Assembly: GCA_025464915.1 (NCBI GenBank)
Contig: JAODNF010000481.1
Span: 1-11,802, forward strand
Length of the DNA stretch: 11,802 nucleotides
Origin: Frankiales bacterium
Lineage (GTDB): Bacteria > Actinomycetota > Actinomycetes > Mycobacteriales > SCTD01
Direction: 5' to 3'
The translations under genes were made by a program, and so were the position numbers. The notes beneath the pieces are model-generated. The model was not told the DNA's origin. It was given only the letters and a program-made list of their open reading frames with translations, and made no database searches. Below are positions 6,049 to 11,802 of the stretch, piece after piece (the first letter of the stretch is position 1; each line of letters opens with the position of its first letter).

Positions 6049-6088
6049 GGTGCTTGGTTCACCGCTGCCCCGCGGTGAGGATTCCGGT

Positions 6089-6847
6089 GTGGGGACGACA
6101 ACGGTGCTGCACCGAGGGGAGCTCGTCGTCACGAGCCGATGGCTGTGCCCCGCCTCGTCTGCTCGCTGGCACGAGCGGTCGACGACGGGCGAGGACGGCT
6201 ACCTGGTGGCTCTCGCCCACCGTCCCGTCGGCATCCGGCACGCCGGACGACAGGCCGTCTGGGCGGACCACGGGGCCGCGGTCCTGTACGACCCCGAGCA
6301 GGAGTACGACCGCAAGCTCCTGCACCCCGACGGCGACGTCGCCGACATCCTCGGCTTCTGCCCGTCCCTCGTGGCCGAGGCCGTCGGCCCGAGCTTTCGC
6401 GCCTCAGCCGTCCCGGTGTCCGACAGCGCCTTTCTCCAACAGCGCCAGGCCTTCCTGATGCGTGACCCCTTCGCCCTGGACGAGGCGGCCTTCGCTGTCC
6501 TGGCTGATGTCGCGGCCGCCCTGGGGCGGCCCGCTGCGCCTGCGGGCCCGCTCGTCGACCGGGCCCGTCGCCTCCTGGGCGAGGACCTCGGAGAGCCGCT
6601 CAGCCTCGCCGAGACGGCCCGCCGCGCGCACGTGTCGCCCTACCACCTGGCACGCGTCTTCAAGGCCGCCACGGGCAGCACCCTGCACGGCTACCGGGAG
6701 GGCCTGCGGTTGCGCGCCGCGGCGGACCGCGCGATCGCCGGCCACCGGCTGGCGGACGTGGCCGCCGACCTCGGCTTGGCCAGCCACAGCCACCTCAGCG
6801 CACGGTTCCGACGGCGCTTCGGGATCGCGCCGAGCGCCCTCGCGTAG
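6089..6847 (+). CDS. AraC-family transcriptional regulator
   Basis: A 252-residue regulator with an AraC-type double helix-turn-helix at the C-terminus. The first helix-turn-helix is about residues 171-191 (LSLAETARRAHVSPYHLARV, then FK) and the second about 221-242 (LADVAADLGLASHSHLSARF), ending in RRRFGIAPSAL, the usual family finish. The N-terminal 150 residues (HRGELVVTSRW..., HAGRQAVWADHGAAVLYDP) look like a short cupin-type sensor domain, but I cannot name a ligand. GTG at 6089 is chosen because GAGGA (6077-6081) sits seven bases upstream; longer in-frame starts would run back into the divergent lipoprotein gene. It starts a tightly packed run of six genes and may control itself and the divergent lipoprotein through the repeats at 6007-6048 (inference). 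Confidence 0.88.
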   Translation: MGTTTVLHRGELVVTSRWLCPASSARWHERSTTGEDGYLVALAHRPVGIRHAGRQAVWADHGAAVLYDPEQEYDRKLLHPDGDVADILGFCPSLVAEAVGPSFRASAVPVSDSAFLQQRQAFLMRDPFALDEAAFAVLADVAAALGRPAAPAGPLVDRARRLLGEDLGEPLSLAETARRAHVSPYHLARVFKAATGSTLHGYREGLRLRAAADRAIAGHRLADVAADLGLASHSHLSARFRRRFGIAPSALA

Positions 6848-6856
6848 GTTCGGTCC

Positions 6857-7600
6857 ATGGACCTCGGACTCGCCGACAAGGCCTTCCTCGTCACCGGCGG
6901 CTCGCGCGGTCTCGGCTTCGCGACCGCCCAGGCACTCGTCGCCGAGGGGGCCCGCGTCATGATCGCGGCGCGCGACGAGCAGGGCGTCAGCAACGCAGCC
7001 CTGGAGCTCGCTTGCGAGGGCGTCGCGGCCGACCTCGCCGACGCGGAGGCCGCCGAACGGCTGGTCGCCGCGACCGTCGCCTCGTACGGCCGCATCGACG
7101 GCGCACTCGTCAGCGTCGGCGGGCCCCCCGCGGGCGAGACCCTCGGCCTCACGGAGGACCAGTGGCGCGGCGCGTTCGACTCGGTCTTCCTGGGAGCCCT
7201 GCGCATCTGCCGCGCTGTCGTCGAGGCGCTCCCCGAGGAGGGTGGGGCGCTCGCCCTCGTGCTCAGCACCAGCGCCAAGCAGCCGATCGGCGGCCTGGCC
7301 GCGAGCAACGGGCTGCGACCGGGGCTCGGCATGCTCGCGAAGTCGATGGCCGACGAGCTGGGACCGCGCAACATCCGCGTCAACGGGCTGCTCCCCGGCC
7401 GGGTCGACACCGACCGCGTCCGCGAGCTGGACGGCCCCGACCCGGGAGTGAGGGCCGACCGGGAGCAGACGATCCCGCTGAGGCGGTACGGCCAGCCCAT
7501 CGAGTTCGGTCAAGTGGCGGCGTTCCTGCTGTCCCCGGCCGCGTCGTTCGTCACCGGCGCCATGGTGCCGGTCGACGGCGGAGCACTACGGAGCCTCTGA
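6857..7600 (+). CDS. Atypical short-chain dehydrogenase/reductase family protein
   Basis: A 247-residue Rossmann-fold SDR. The cofactor loop TGGSRGLG (13-20) and the GRIDGALVSVGGPP stretch are present, as are NIRVNGLLPGRVDT (172-185) and the C-terminal FVTGAMVPVDGG (231-242). The catalytic tetrad is incomplete. Ser137 is there, but 13 residues on, where Tyr is expected, is Ser150, and the expected Lys is Arg154, in the segment LAASNGLRPGL. This STSAKQP...SNGLR pattern matches a recognised atypical subgroup resembling beta-ketoacyl-ACP reductases, so it is a conserved variation rather than decay, but the reaction is not known. Adenine-binding glycines suggest it still holds NAD(P). The ATG at 6857 is nine bases past the AraC stop with no good ribosome site; TAGGTT at 6845-6850 could be a -10 box for a leaderless message starting at the ATG (weak). 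Confidence 0.9.
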   Translation: MDLGLADKAFLVTGGSRGLGFATAQALVAEGARVMIAARDEQGVSNAALELACEGVAADLADAEAAERLVAATVASYGRIDGALVSVGGPPAGETLGLTEDQWRGAFDSVFLGALRICRAVVEALPEEGGALALVLSTSAKQPIGGLAASNGLRPGLGMLAKSMADELGPRNIRVNGLLPGRVDTDRVRELDGPDPGVRADREQTIPLRRYGQPIEFGQVAAFLLSPAASFVTGAMVPVDGGALRSL

Positions 7601-7619
7601 AGGGGGTACGGAGACCGGC

Positions 7620-7745
7620 ATGACCGAACCAGACACCGACCAGGACCTCGAGCGACCGAACGACGTGCCGCTGACCACCGATCCTGACCAGCAGCGCGAC
7701 GACGAGCTCGAGGACCCCACCACCGGAGAGGGCGGCGCCGGGTGA
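7620..7745 (+). CDS. 41-residue highly acidic small protein of unknown function
   Basis: A short gene too small for usual length cut-offs but well supported. ATG at 7620 has GGAG (7610-7613) six bases upstream, and its stop TGA (7743-7745) overlaps the GTG of the pyridoxal reductase gene in a GTGA junction, like other junctions here. The 41-residue product (MTEPDTDQDLERPNDVPLTT..., ending DPTTGEGGAG) has 14 Asp/Glu against 2 Arg and no Lys. It has no cysteine, aromatic residue or membrane segment, so it is probably disordered and soluble. It fills the 141 bases between the SDR and the reductase, where otherwise nothing would lie. I do not recognise a family. It might act in translational coupling of the reductase or as a small acidic partner protein; both are guesses. 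Confidence 0.7.
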   Translation: MTEPDTDQDLERPNDVPLTTDPDQQRDDELEDPTTGEGGAG

Positions 7746-8581
7746 CGCTGGCCGGGACAGCCGCGCTCGGCCCGCACACGGTCCACCGGATGGGCTACGG
7801 CGCGATGCAGCTCGCCGGCCCGGGTGTCTTCGGACCGCCGAAGGACCGGGACGAAGCACTCGCCGTGCTGGCCGCCGTCCGCGAGGCAGGCGTCGACCAC
7901 GTCGACACGTCGCAGTACTACGGGCCGGACGTGGTCAACGCCCTGCTCCGCGAGGCCCTCCACCCGTTCGACGGCATCACGCTCGTCTCCAAGGTCGGCG
8001 CGCGCCGCGACGACGGGGGCGGGTGGCTTCCCTGGAACGAGCCGGCCGATCTCCGGCGAGGCATCGAGGACAACCTCGCAGCGCTCGACGTGCCGCGCCT
8101 CGGGGCGGTGAACCTGCGGGTGATGCCGGACGACCCGCCGGCGCTCTTCGAGCAGCAGCTGGCCGCGATGGTTCAGGCGCGTGCCGACGGCCTCATCGAC
8201 GCCTTCGGCGTCAGCAACGTGTCGCCGGCCCAGTTCGAGCTCGCCGCGGACGAGATCGCCTGCGTCCAGAACCCCTACAACTACGTGGATCGGGCCTCCC
8301 AGCCGATCCTGGACGCCTGCACCGCACGCGGCATCGCGTTCGTGCCCTTCTTCCCGCTGGGCAGCGGCTTCGGCATCAACGACGTGCGTGGCCACCCCCA
8401 CGTCGTGGCGACGGCCGAGCGCCTGGGTGTCACCCCGTCTCAGGTCGCGCTCGCCTGGACGCTCGCCCAGGGCCCGACGGTCCTGCTCATCCCCGGGACG
8501 TCCTCCCGCGCACACCTGGCCGAGAACCTGGCGGCGGCCGATATCTCGTTGGACGCGGAGGCACTCGCCCTGCTGTCGTGA
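7742..8581 (+). CDS. pdxI: PdxI-like pyridoxal reductase (aldo/keto reductase)
   Basis: A 279-residue aldo/keto reductase TIM barrel that strongly resembles E. coli YdbC, now PdxI, an NADPH-dependent reductase turning pyridoxal into pyridoxine in vitamin B6 salvage. Shared stretches include RMGYGAMQLAGPGVFGPP (16-33), DTSQYYGP (55-62), LLIPGTSS and the VPFFPLGSGF segment. The catalytic Asp55, Tyr60 and Lys84 are present. The tetrad histidine is replaced by Arg126 in VNLRVM, as it also is in the E. coli protein by memory, so this is a subfamily trait. GTG at 7742 shares four bases with the stop of the small acidic gene, and the stop shares four with the acetyltransferase gene. The assignment to pyridoxal reduction rests on similarity over the whole length; another aldehyde substrate cannot be excluded. 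Confidence 0.88.
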   Translation: MTLAGTAALGPHTVHRMGYGAMQLAGPGVFGPPKDRDEALAVLAAVREAGVDHVDTSQYYGPDVVNALLREALHPFDGITLVSKVGARRDDGGGWLPWNEPADLRRGIEDNLAALDVPRLGAVNLRVMPDDPPALFEQQLAAMVQARADGLIDAFGVSNVSPAQFELAADEIACVQNPYNYVDRASQPILDACTARGIAFVPFFPLGSGFGINDVRGHPHVVATAERLGVTPSQVALAWTLAQGPTVLLIPGTSSRAHLAENLAAADISLDAEALALLS

Positions 8582-9561
8582 CGTCCGTGGACATCACCCG
8601 CGTCGCGACGCGCGCCGACCTCGAGGCCTTTCACCGCTGCGAGGTCGCGTCGCTCGCGCACGACTTCGTCGGCCTCCCGGCCTTCCCGATCGAGGAGTGG
8701 CTGCCCTACCTCGACGAGCCGGAGAGCGCCGGGGACCGGGTCCACATGTACCTGGGCCGTCAGGACGGCGTGCCCGTCGCCTCGATGTCGCTGCGGACCC
8801 CGCTGCGCGACAACCTGAGCGTGGTGAACCTCGAGCTCAAGGTGCACCCCGACCATCGCCGCCTGGGCTACGGGCGCGCGCTCGCGGAGAAGGTCCTCGA
8901 GGAGACCCGTGCCCTCGGCCGTACCCGGGTCTTCGCCGCGATCGCCTCGCGACCCGAGGGCGACCCGCTGGGACTCGCGCTGGCCGAGGGCTTCGGCGCC
9001 AAGCCGGTCATCGAGGACGTCCGCCGGACGCTCGACCTGTTGGTGTCCCCGCCCGGTCCGAGGCCGGCCGCGCCCGCTGGCTACCGGGTCGTCGAGTGGG
9101 TCGGCTCCGCCCCCGAGGACCTCGTCGACGGTGCGGCCTACCTGAACGGCCGGATGACGCTGGACATGCCGATGGGCGAGATGGACTACGAACCGGAGGT
9201 CTGGGACGCCGCTCGCTATCGCGAGCGCGAGCAGCAGGCCGTCGAGCGCAAGCGGCTGATGATCGCCGCCGCCGCGCTGCACGAGTCGGGCCAGGTGGCC
9301 GGCATCACCGAGATCGCGGTCACACCGACCCAGCCCGAGCACGCGATGCAGTGGGACACCATCGTCGACCCCGACCACCGCGGCCACGGACTTGGGCTGC
9401 TGCTCAAGCACTGGAACCACGCGCAGCTCGTCGAAGTCGCCCCCGAGGTGCGGTGGGTCAACACCTGGAACGCCACGACCAACACCTTCATGATCCGCGT
9501 GAACGAGGCGGTCGGGTACCGCCCGATGGAGACGTGGACGGAGTACCAGCTCGACCTGTGA
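8578..9561 (+). CDS. Double-domain GNAT family N-acetyltransferase
   Basis: A 327-residue protein made of two GNAT domains. The first has the acetyl-CoA motif LKVHPDHRRLGYGRAL (87-102) with the R-x-x-G-x-G turn. The second has TIVDPDHRGHGLGLLLK (261-277), followed by NTWNATTNTFMIRVNEAVGY (295-314), the common C-terminal GNAT segment. The two halves are joined by a Pro/Ala-rich linker (about 158-168). Both CoA-binding turns look intact, so both might bind acetyl-CoA. Related actinobacterial double GNATs include mycothiol synthase, but I see nothing specific to it here, so the acceptor is unknown. The GTG at 8578 overlaps the reductase stop by four bases; GTG 8587 is an alternative. The phosphotransferase follows 12 bases downstream. 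Confidence 0.88.
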   Translation: MTSVDITRVATRADLEAFHRCEVASLAHDFVGLPAFPIEEWLPYLDEPESAGDRVHMYLGRQDGVPVASMSLRTPLRDNLSVVNLELKVHPDHRRLGYGRALAEKVLEETRALGRTRVFAAIASRPEGDPLGLALAEGFGAKPVIEDVRRTLDLLVSPPGPRPAAPAGYRVVEWVGSAPEDLVDGAAYLNGRMTLDMPMGEMDYEPEVWDAARYREREQQAVERKRLMIAAAALHESGQVAGITEIAVTPTQPEHAMQWDTIVDPDHRGHGLGLLLKHWNHAQLVEVAPEVRWVNTWNATTNTFMIRVNEAVGYRPMETWTEYQLDL

Positions 9562-9573
9562 CAGCCTTCCGGC

Positions 9574-10590
9574 GTGATCACGCACGTCGCGAGGGAGGTA
9601 CGACGACTCGCCGCCGACCGCGTTCTGCGCGGCCCTCTCCCCCGCACCGTCGACGCCGTCACGCCGGAGCTGCTGACCGGGGTGCTCGGCCAGCGCGTGG
9701 ACACGGTCAGGCGCCTCGACGGCACGGAGGGGACGACCGATCGGGTGCGCCTCGCCCTGACTGGTGAGGACGTGCCGGCATCGGTGTTCGTGAAGATCGC
9801 CTCCCACGCCGCCGGCAACCGGCTCTTCGGCGGGCTGGCGTCGCTCGGTGAGACCGAGGTCCGCTTCTACCGGGACGTCCGGCCCGGACTGACCCTGTCT
9901 GCGCCGGTCGCCCACGCGGGGCGCTTCGACCCCAGGACCGGTCGCTTCCTGCTGGTCCTCGAGGACCTCGCCGCCCGTGGTGCGCGCTTCGCCGACACCC
10001 TGACCCCCCTGACGCCCGACGAGGCGGCCGACGCGCTCTCGACGCTGCGGGAGGTGCATGCCGGCAGCCCGCCGCCGTGGGCGATCCGCAACAGCGACGA
10101 CCCGATGCTGGGGCTCATCTCGCGCTCGCTGAAGCCGTTGCGCAAGCGCGTCCCGGAGGAGCTCCGTCGGCCCGGCGCCGACCGGCTGCTCGACGACTAC
10201 GGGCGGCTGGCCCGCGACCTCGACCGGGGCCCGCTGACGCTGCTCCACGGCGACCCTCACCCCGGCAACCTGTACGTCGTCGACGGCGGCGTCGGCTTCC
10301 TCGACTGGCAGGTGGTGCGCCGCGGACCGCGGATGCGGGACGTCACCTACGCGATCGTCCTGGGGCTGACGCCCGAGGACCGCGCCTCGCACGAGCGGGA
10401 CCTGCTCGCTCACTACACGTCCGACGACGTGTGGGAGGACTACCGCCGGATGGTGGCCTACGTGGTCGTCGCCACGACCTTCACCAGTGGGCTCGGCGGG
10501 CTGCAGGGAACCGACGTCGCCGACGAGGGGCTGCGCCGTGCGGTTCGCGCGATGGACGAGCTGGAGACGCTGTCCGCCCTTCGCCGCTGA
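9574..10590 (+). CDS. APH/ecdysteroid-kinase-like phosphotransferase
   Basis: A 338-residue small-molecule kinase of the protein-kinase-like fold. ATP-binding Lys74 is in VFVKIA, with a preceding glycine-containing turn GTEGTTDRVRL (50-60). Glu96 in ETEVRFYRDV lies on the conserved helix, LVLEDL (127-132) is the hinge, HGDPHPGN (225-232) the catalytic loop and FLDWQ (242-246) the metal-binding Asp244. The overall order and spacing resemble the phosphotransferase enzyme (APH) and ecdysteroid-22-kinase-like families found widely in actinobacteria. These act on hydroxylated small molecules; the substrate is unknown and resistance to an antibiotic should not be assumed. GTG at 9574, 12 bases after the acetyltransferase stop, gives a complete N-terminus. 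It is the last gene of the run that starts at 6089 and is followed at once by hairpins. Confidence 0.85.
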   Translation: MITHVAREVRRLAADRVLRGPLPRTVDAVTPELLTGVLGQRVDTVRRLDGTEGTTDRVRLALTGEDVPASVFVKIASHAAGNRLFGGLASLGETEVRFYRDVRPGLTLSAPVAHAGRFDPRTGRFLLVLEDLAARGARFADTLTPLTPDEAADALSTLREVHAGSPPPWAIRNSDDPMLGLISRSLKPLRKRVPEELRRPGADRLLDDYGRLARDLDRGPLTLLHGDPHPGNLYVVDGGVGFLDWQVVRRGPRMRDVTYAIVLGLTPEDRASHERDLLAHYTSDDVWEDYRRMVAYVVVATTFTSGLGGLQGTDVADEGLRRAVRAMDELETLSALRR

Positions 10591-10591
10591 C

Positions 10592-10608
10592 CGCCTGCGC
10601 GTCAGGCG
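10592..10608 (+). terminator. Short hairpin directly after the phosphotransferase stop
   Basis: CGCCTG (10592-10597) pairs with CAGGCG (10603-10608) around a 5-base loop, starting two bases past the stop codon. GC-rich, no T-run. It may help end the long transcript or protect its 3' end. Confidence 0.35.
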
Positions 10609-10645
10609 CACGATGAGCACGATCCCGACCGCGCACAGCAGGCCG

Positions 10646-10670
10646 CGGACGGCTCCCACGAGCCCGTCTG
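10646..10670. terminator. Imperfect hairpin between convergent genes, possible terminator
   Basis: Bases 10646-10654 pair with 10661-10670 (nine pairs, one G-T, with a single bulged C at 10665) around a 6-base loop. It lies in the 119-base gap between the convergent phosphotransferase and MmcQ/YjbR genes. A further GGCGG-CCGCC-GGCGG set at 10686-10705 can form alternative small stems. No T-run. Confidence 0.4.
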
Positions 10671-10709
10671 TCCGCGTACCGGCCCGGCGGCACCGCCAGT
10701 GGCGGGACA

Positions 10710-11066
10710 CTACTGCGAGGCCGGGTCCTTGGTACGCCTCATGTCCCAGGCGTCGGTGAGCAGCTCGCGGAGCCGGCGCTTGGTCACCTTGGAGAGGTTC
10801 ACCAGGACGAACGGCCAGCCGTCCCACCCGGGTTCGATGAAGAAGCGCTCAGGCTCGCCCTTCACCAACGCCTGCTGCTCGGAGACGTCACCGACGTAGA
10901 GCACGGCGACGTCCAGCCGGATGACCCGGGGCTTGCCCGCGACCCGCTGCGGCCAGCTCCAGACGAAGCCCCTGTTGCCGACGCGGAAGTCGAACCCGTC
11001 GCTGTCGATCTCGACGACGCCCTCGAGACCTAGCGCGATCTCGCGCACGTCGTCCGCGTTCGACAC
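10710..11066 (-). CDS. MmcQ/YjbR family protein
   Basis: A 118-residue protein of the MmcQ/YjbR (CyaY-like fold) family, normal in length. The first helix (residues 3-14) starts with the usual D-x-R-x-x-A-L-x-L pattern. It is followed by beta strands carrying FDFRVGNRGFVWSWP, the ALVKGEPERFFIEPGWDGWPFVLVNL segment in which a P-x-GW-x-G-x-P-W/F-V-x-V motif is diagnostic, and a final helix KRRLRELLTDAWDMR (97-110). Members are called DNA-binding-like because of their fold, but their role is mostly unproven. The GTG at 11066 is chosen because it gives the normal family N-terminus; no ribosome site precedes it, so the message may be leaderless. It is divergent from the secreted-protein gene (135 bases between starts). 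Confidence 0.85.
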   Translation of the reverse strand: MSNADDVREIALGLEGVVEIDSDGFDFRVGNRGFVWSWPQRVAGKPRVIRLDVAVLYVGDVSEQQALVKGEPERFFIEPGWDGWPFVLVNLSKVTKRRLRELLTDAWDMRRTKDPASQ

Positions 11067-11097
11067 GCCGAGCAGGCTACCGAGCCTGTCAGACAGC

Positions 11098-11115
11098 GCG
11101 CTCCTGACGGAGCGC
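11098..11115. promoter_or_regulatory. Perfect hairpin/inverted repeat in a divergent promoter region
   Basis: GCGCTCC (11098-11104) and GGAGCGC (11109-11115) are perfect inverted repeats with a 4-base TGAC centre. They lie midway in the 135-base gap between divergent starts at 11066 and 11202. This could be an operator or a leader hairpin. I see no convincing -35/-10 pair on either strand here. Confidence 0.3.
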
Positions 11116-11201
11116 ACGCTTGCTGTCCGCGAGGCAGAGCAGGAATCGGGGGGTCCGCGCCGAACTGTCGGACGACGCATCAGTCTGCGAGGGGACCAGC
11201 C

Positions 11202-11802
11202 ATGTCGATCGTCAGCACCGTTCGCGCTCGAGCAGGCCGTGCCGGCCAGGTGGGGTTCGTGGCGGGAGCGCTGCTCTGCCTGTCCGGCGGGGGCCTCGCG
11301 CAGGCGAGCCCGACCTTGCCCAGCCTGCCTGTCCCGATCACCATGACCGTCTCCGGGCACATCACGGAGGCCGACACGGGACAGGCCATCGCCGGCATGT
11401 GCGTGCTGGTCGACGCGCTGTCGACCTCCGGCACGGTGGCCACGGCGACATCCGCCTCGGACGGGAGCTATGTCGCCAGCTGGCGGCAGAACCAGGACAC
11501 CTCGCGCTACAGCTTCGGCGTGCGTACGACGGCCGCCTGCGGTGCCGCAGGCAGGTGGCTGGACACGCCGTACTTCGCGCAGGTGACGCTCGTACCGCAG
11601 CAGGGCAAGAGCGCCGCCTCCGGCATCGACGGGCGGACGGCCCGCGCCGGGCGGATCCTCGGCACGATCACTGACGACGGAACAGGCCGGCCGGTGTCAG
11701 GGGTCTCGGTCAGCTGGACGTACACGGGCCCGAGCAGCCCGCCCACCACAGCAGCTCCGAAGGTGACCACGGCGGCGGACGGCACCTTCGTCCTCGGGGG
11801 CC
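11202..11802 (+). CDS. Secreted protein with carboxypeptidase-regulatory-like domains (5' part, runs off window)
   Basis: The first 200 residues of a longer protein; no stop before the window ends. ATG at 11202 is fixed by GAGGGGA (11189-11195) six bases upstream. The N-terminus is a Sec signal peptide: basic residues to about 13, hydrophobic VGFVAGALLCLSGGGLA, and a signal peptidase I site after AQA (33-35). Two similar beta-sandwich units follow. One runs from VSGHITEADTGQAIAGMCV (about 50-68) to SASDGSYVASW, the other from ILGTITDDGTGRPVSGVSV (152-170) to TAADGTFVLGG. Each has the G-x-I-T-D/E-x-x-TG-x-P/A-x-x-G-V start and DG-x-F/Y end of carboxypeptidase-regulatory-like domains. Cys67 and Cys113 in the first unit could form a disulfide. 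More repeats may follow. Likely an extracellular or cell-surface protein; no catalytic domain is visible in this part. Confidence 0.82.
   Translation, partial: MSIVSTVRARAGRAGQVGFVAGALLCLSGGGLAQASPTLPSLPVPITMTVSGHITEADTGQAIAGMCVLVDALSTSGTVATATSASDGSYVASWRQNQDTSRYSFGVRTTAACGAAGRWLDTPYFAQVTLVPQQGKSAASGIDGRTARAGRILGTITDDGTGRPVSGVSVSWTYTGPSSPPTTAAPKVTTAADGTFVLGG

Noticed and set aside
9574..10590. Aminoglycoside resistance gene
   Set aside because: The kinase motifs place it in the broad APH-like superfamily, but nothing specific to aminoglycoside enzymes is visible and the context is not a resistance cassette.
10591..10709. Hydrophobic stretch (GLLCAVGIVLIVRL) in a minus-strand frame
   Set aside because: It looks like a membrane segment, but the frame continues without a stop far into the phosphotransferase antisense strand and has no ribosome site. 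More likely chance plus hairpin sequence.
8440..10827. A 795-codon open frame on the minus strand
   Set aside because: It lies opposite three well-supported plus-strand genes, has no recognisable domain, and its composition is what high-GC wobble positions produce.

Overview
The DNA is very GC-rich, and nearly every codon ends in G or C. GTG starts are common and stops overlap starts (GTGA) again and again. Together with an actinobacterial-type short fructosamine kinase, this points to a high-GC actinobacterium. A Nocardioidaceae-like relative is a guess; nothing here fixes the genus. I found no tRNA, rRNA, CRISPR array, insertion sequence or prophage gene. The window is densely packed chromosome with no gene-free stretch over about 140 bases.

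Layout. (1) 1-944 (+): the end of a cobalt-type nitrile hydratase operon in which the usual beta subunit is split into two genes (helical N-terminal part, then SH3-like C-terminal part), followed by the alpha subunit with its CTLCSC metal site. This three-gene form recalls thiocyanate hydrolase and toyocamycin nitrile hydratase. (2) 984-1724 (+): an MtfA-type zinc peptidase, ending at a nested hairpin shared with (3) 1801-2517 (-), a peptidase E-type serine dipeptidase. (4) 2590-5069 (+): four overlapping genes for a SIRT4-like sirtuin, a low-molecular-weight phosphatase, a fructosamine/ribulosamine kinase and a small degenerate ABC ATPase. The first three could all remove modifications from proteins (acyl, phosphoryl or sugar-phosphate, and glycation adducts).

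(5) 5062-5994 (-): a lipoprotein with a seven-bladed beta-propeller, tail-to-tail with the ABC gene and divergent from (6) 6089-10590 (+), a compact run of an AraC-type regulator, an atypical SDR, a 41-residue acidic protein, a PdxI-like pyridoxal reductase, a double-GNAT acetyltransferase and an APH-like phosphotransferase. (7) 10710-11066 (-): an MmcQ/YjbR protein, divergent from (8) 11202 onward (+), a secreted protein with carboxypeptidase-regulatory-like domains that runs off the window.

The points most worth following are the split nitrile hydratase, the deglycation-type operon with its ABC protein lacking the Walker A lysine, and the coupled 41-residue acidic protein.
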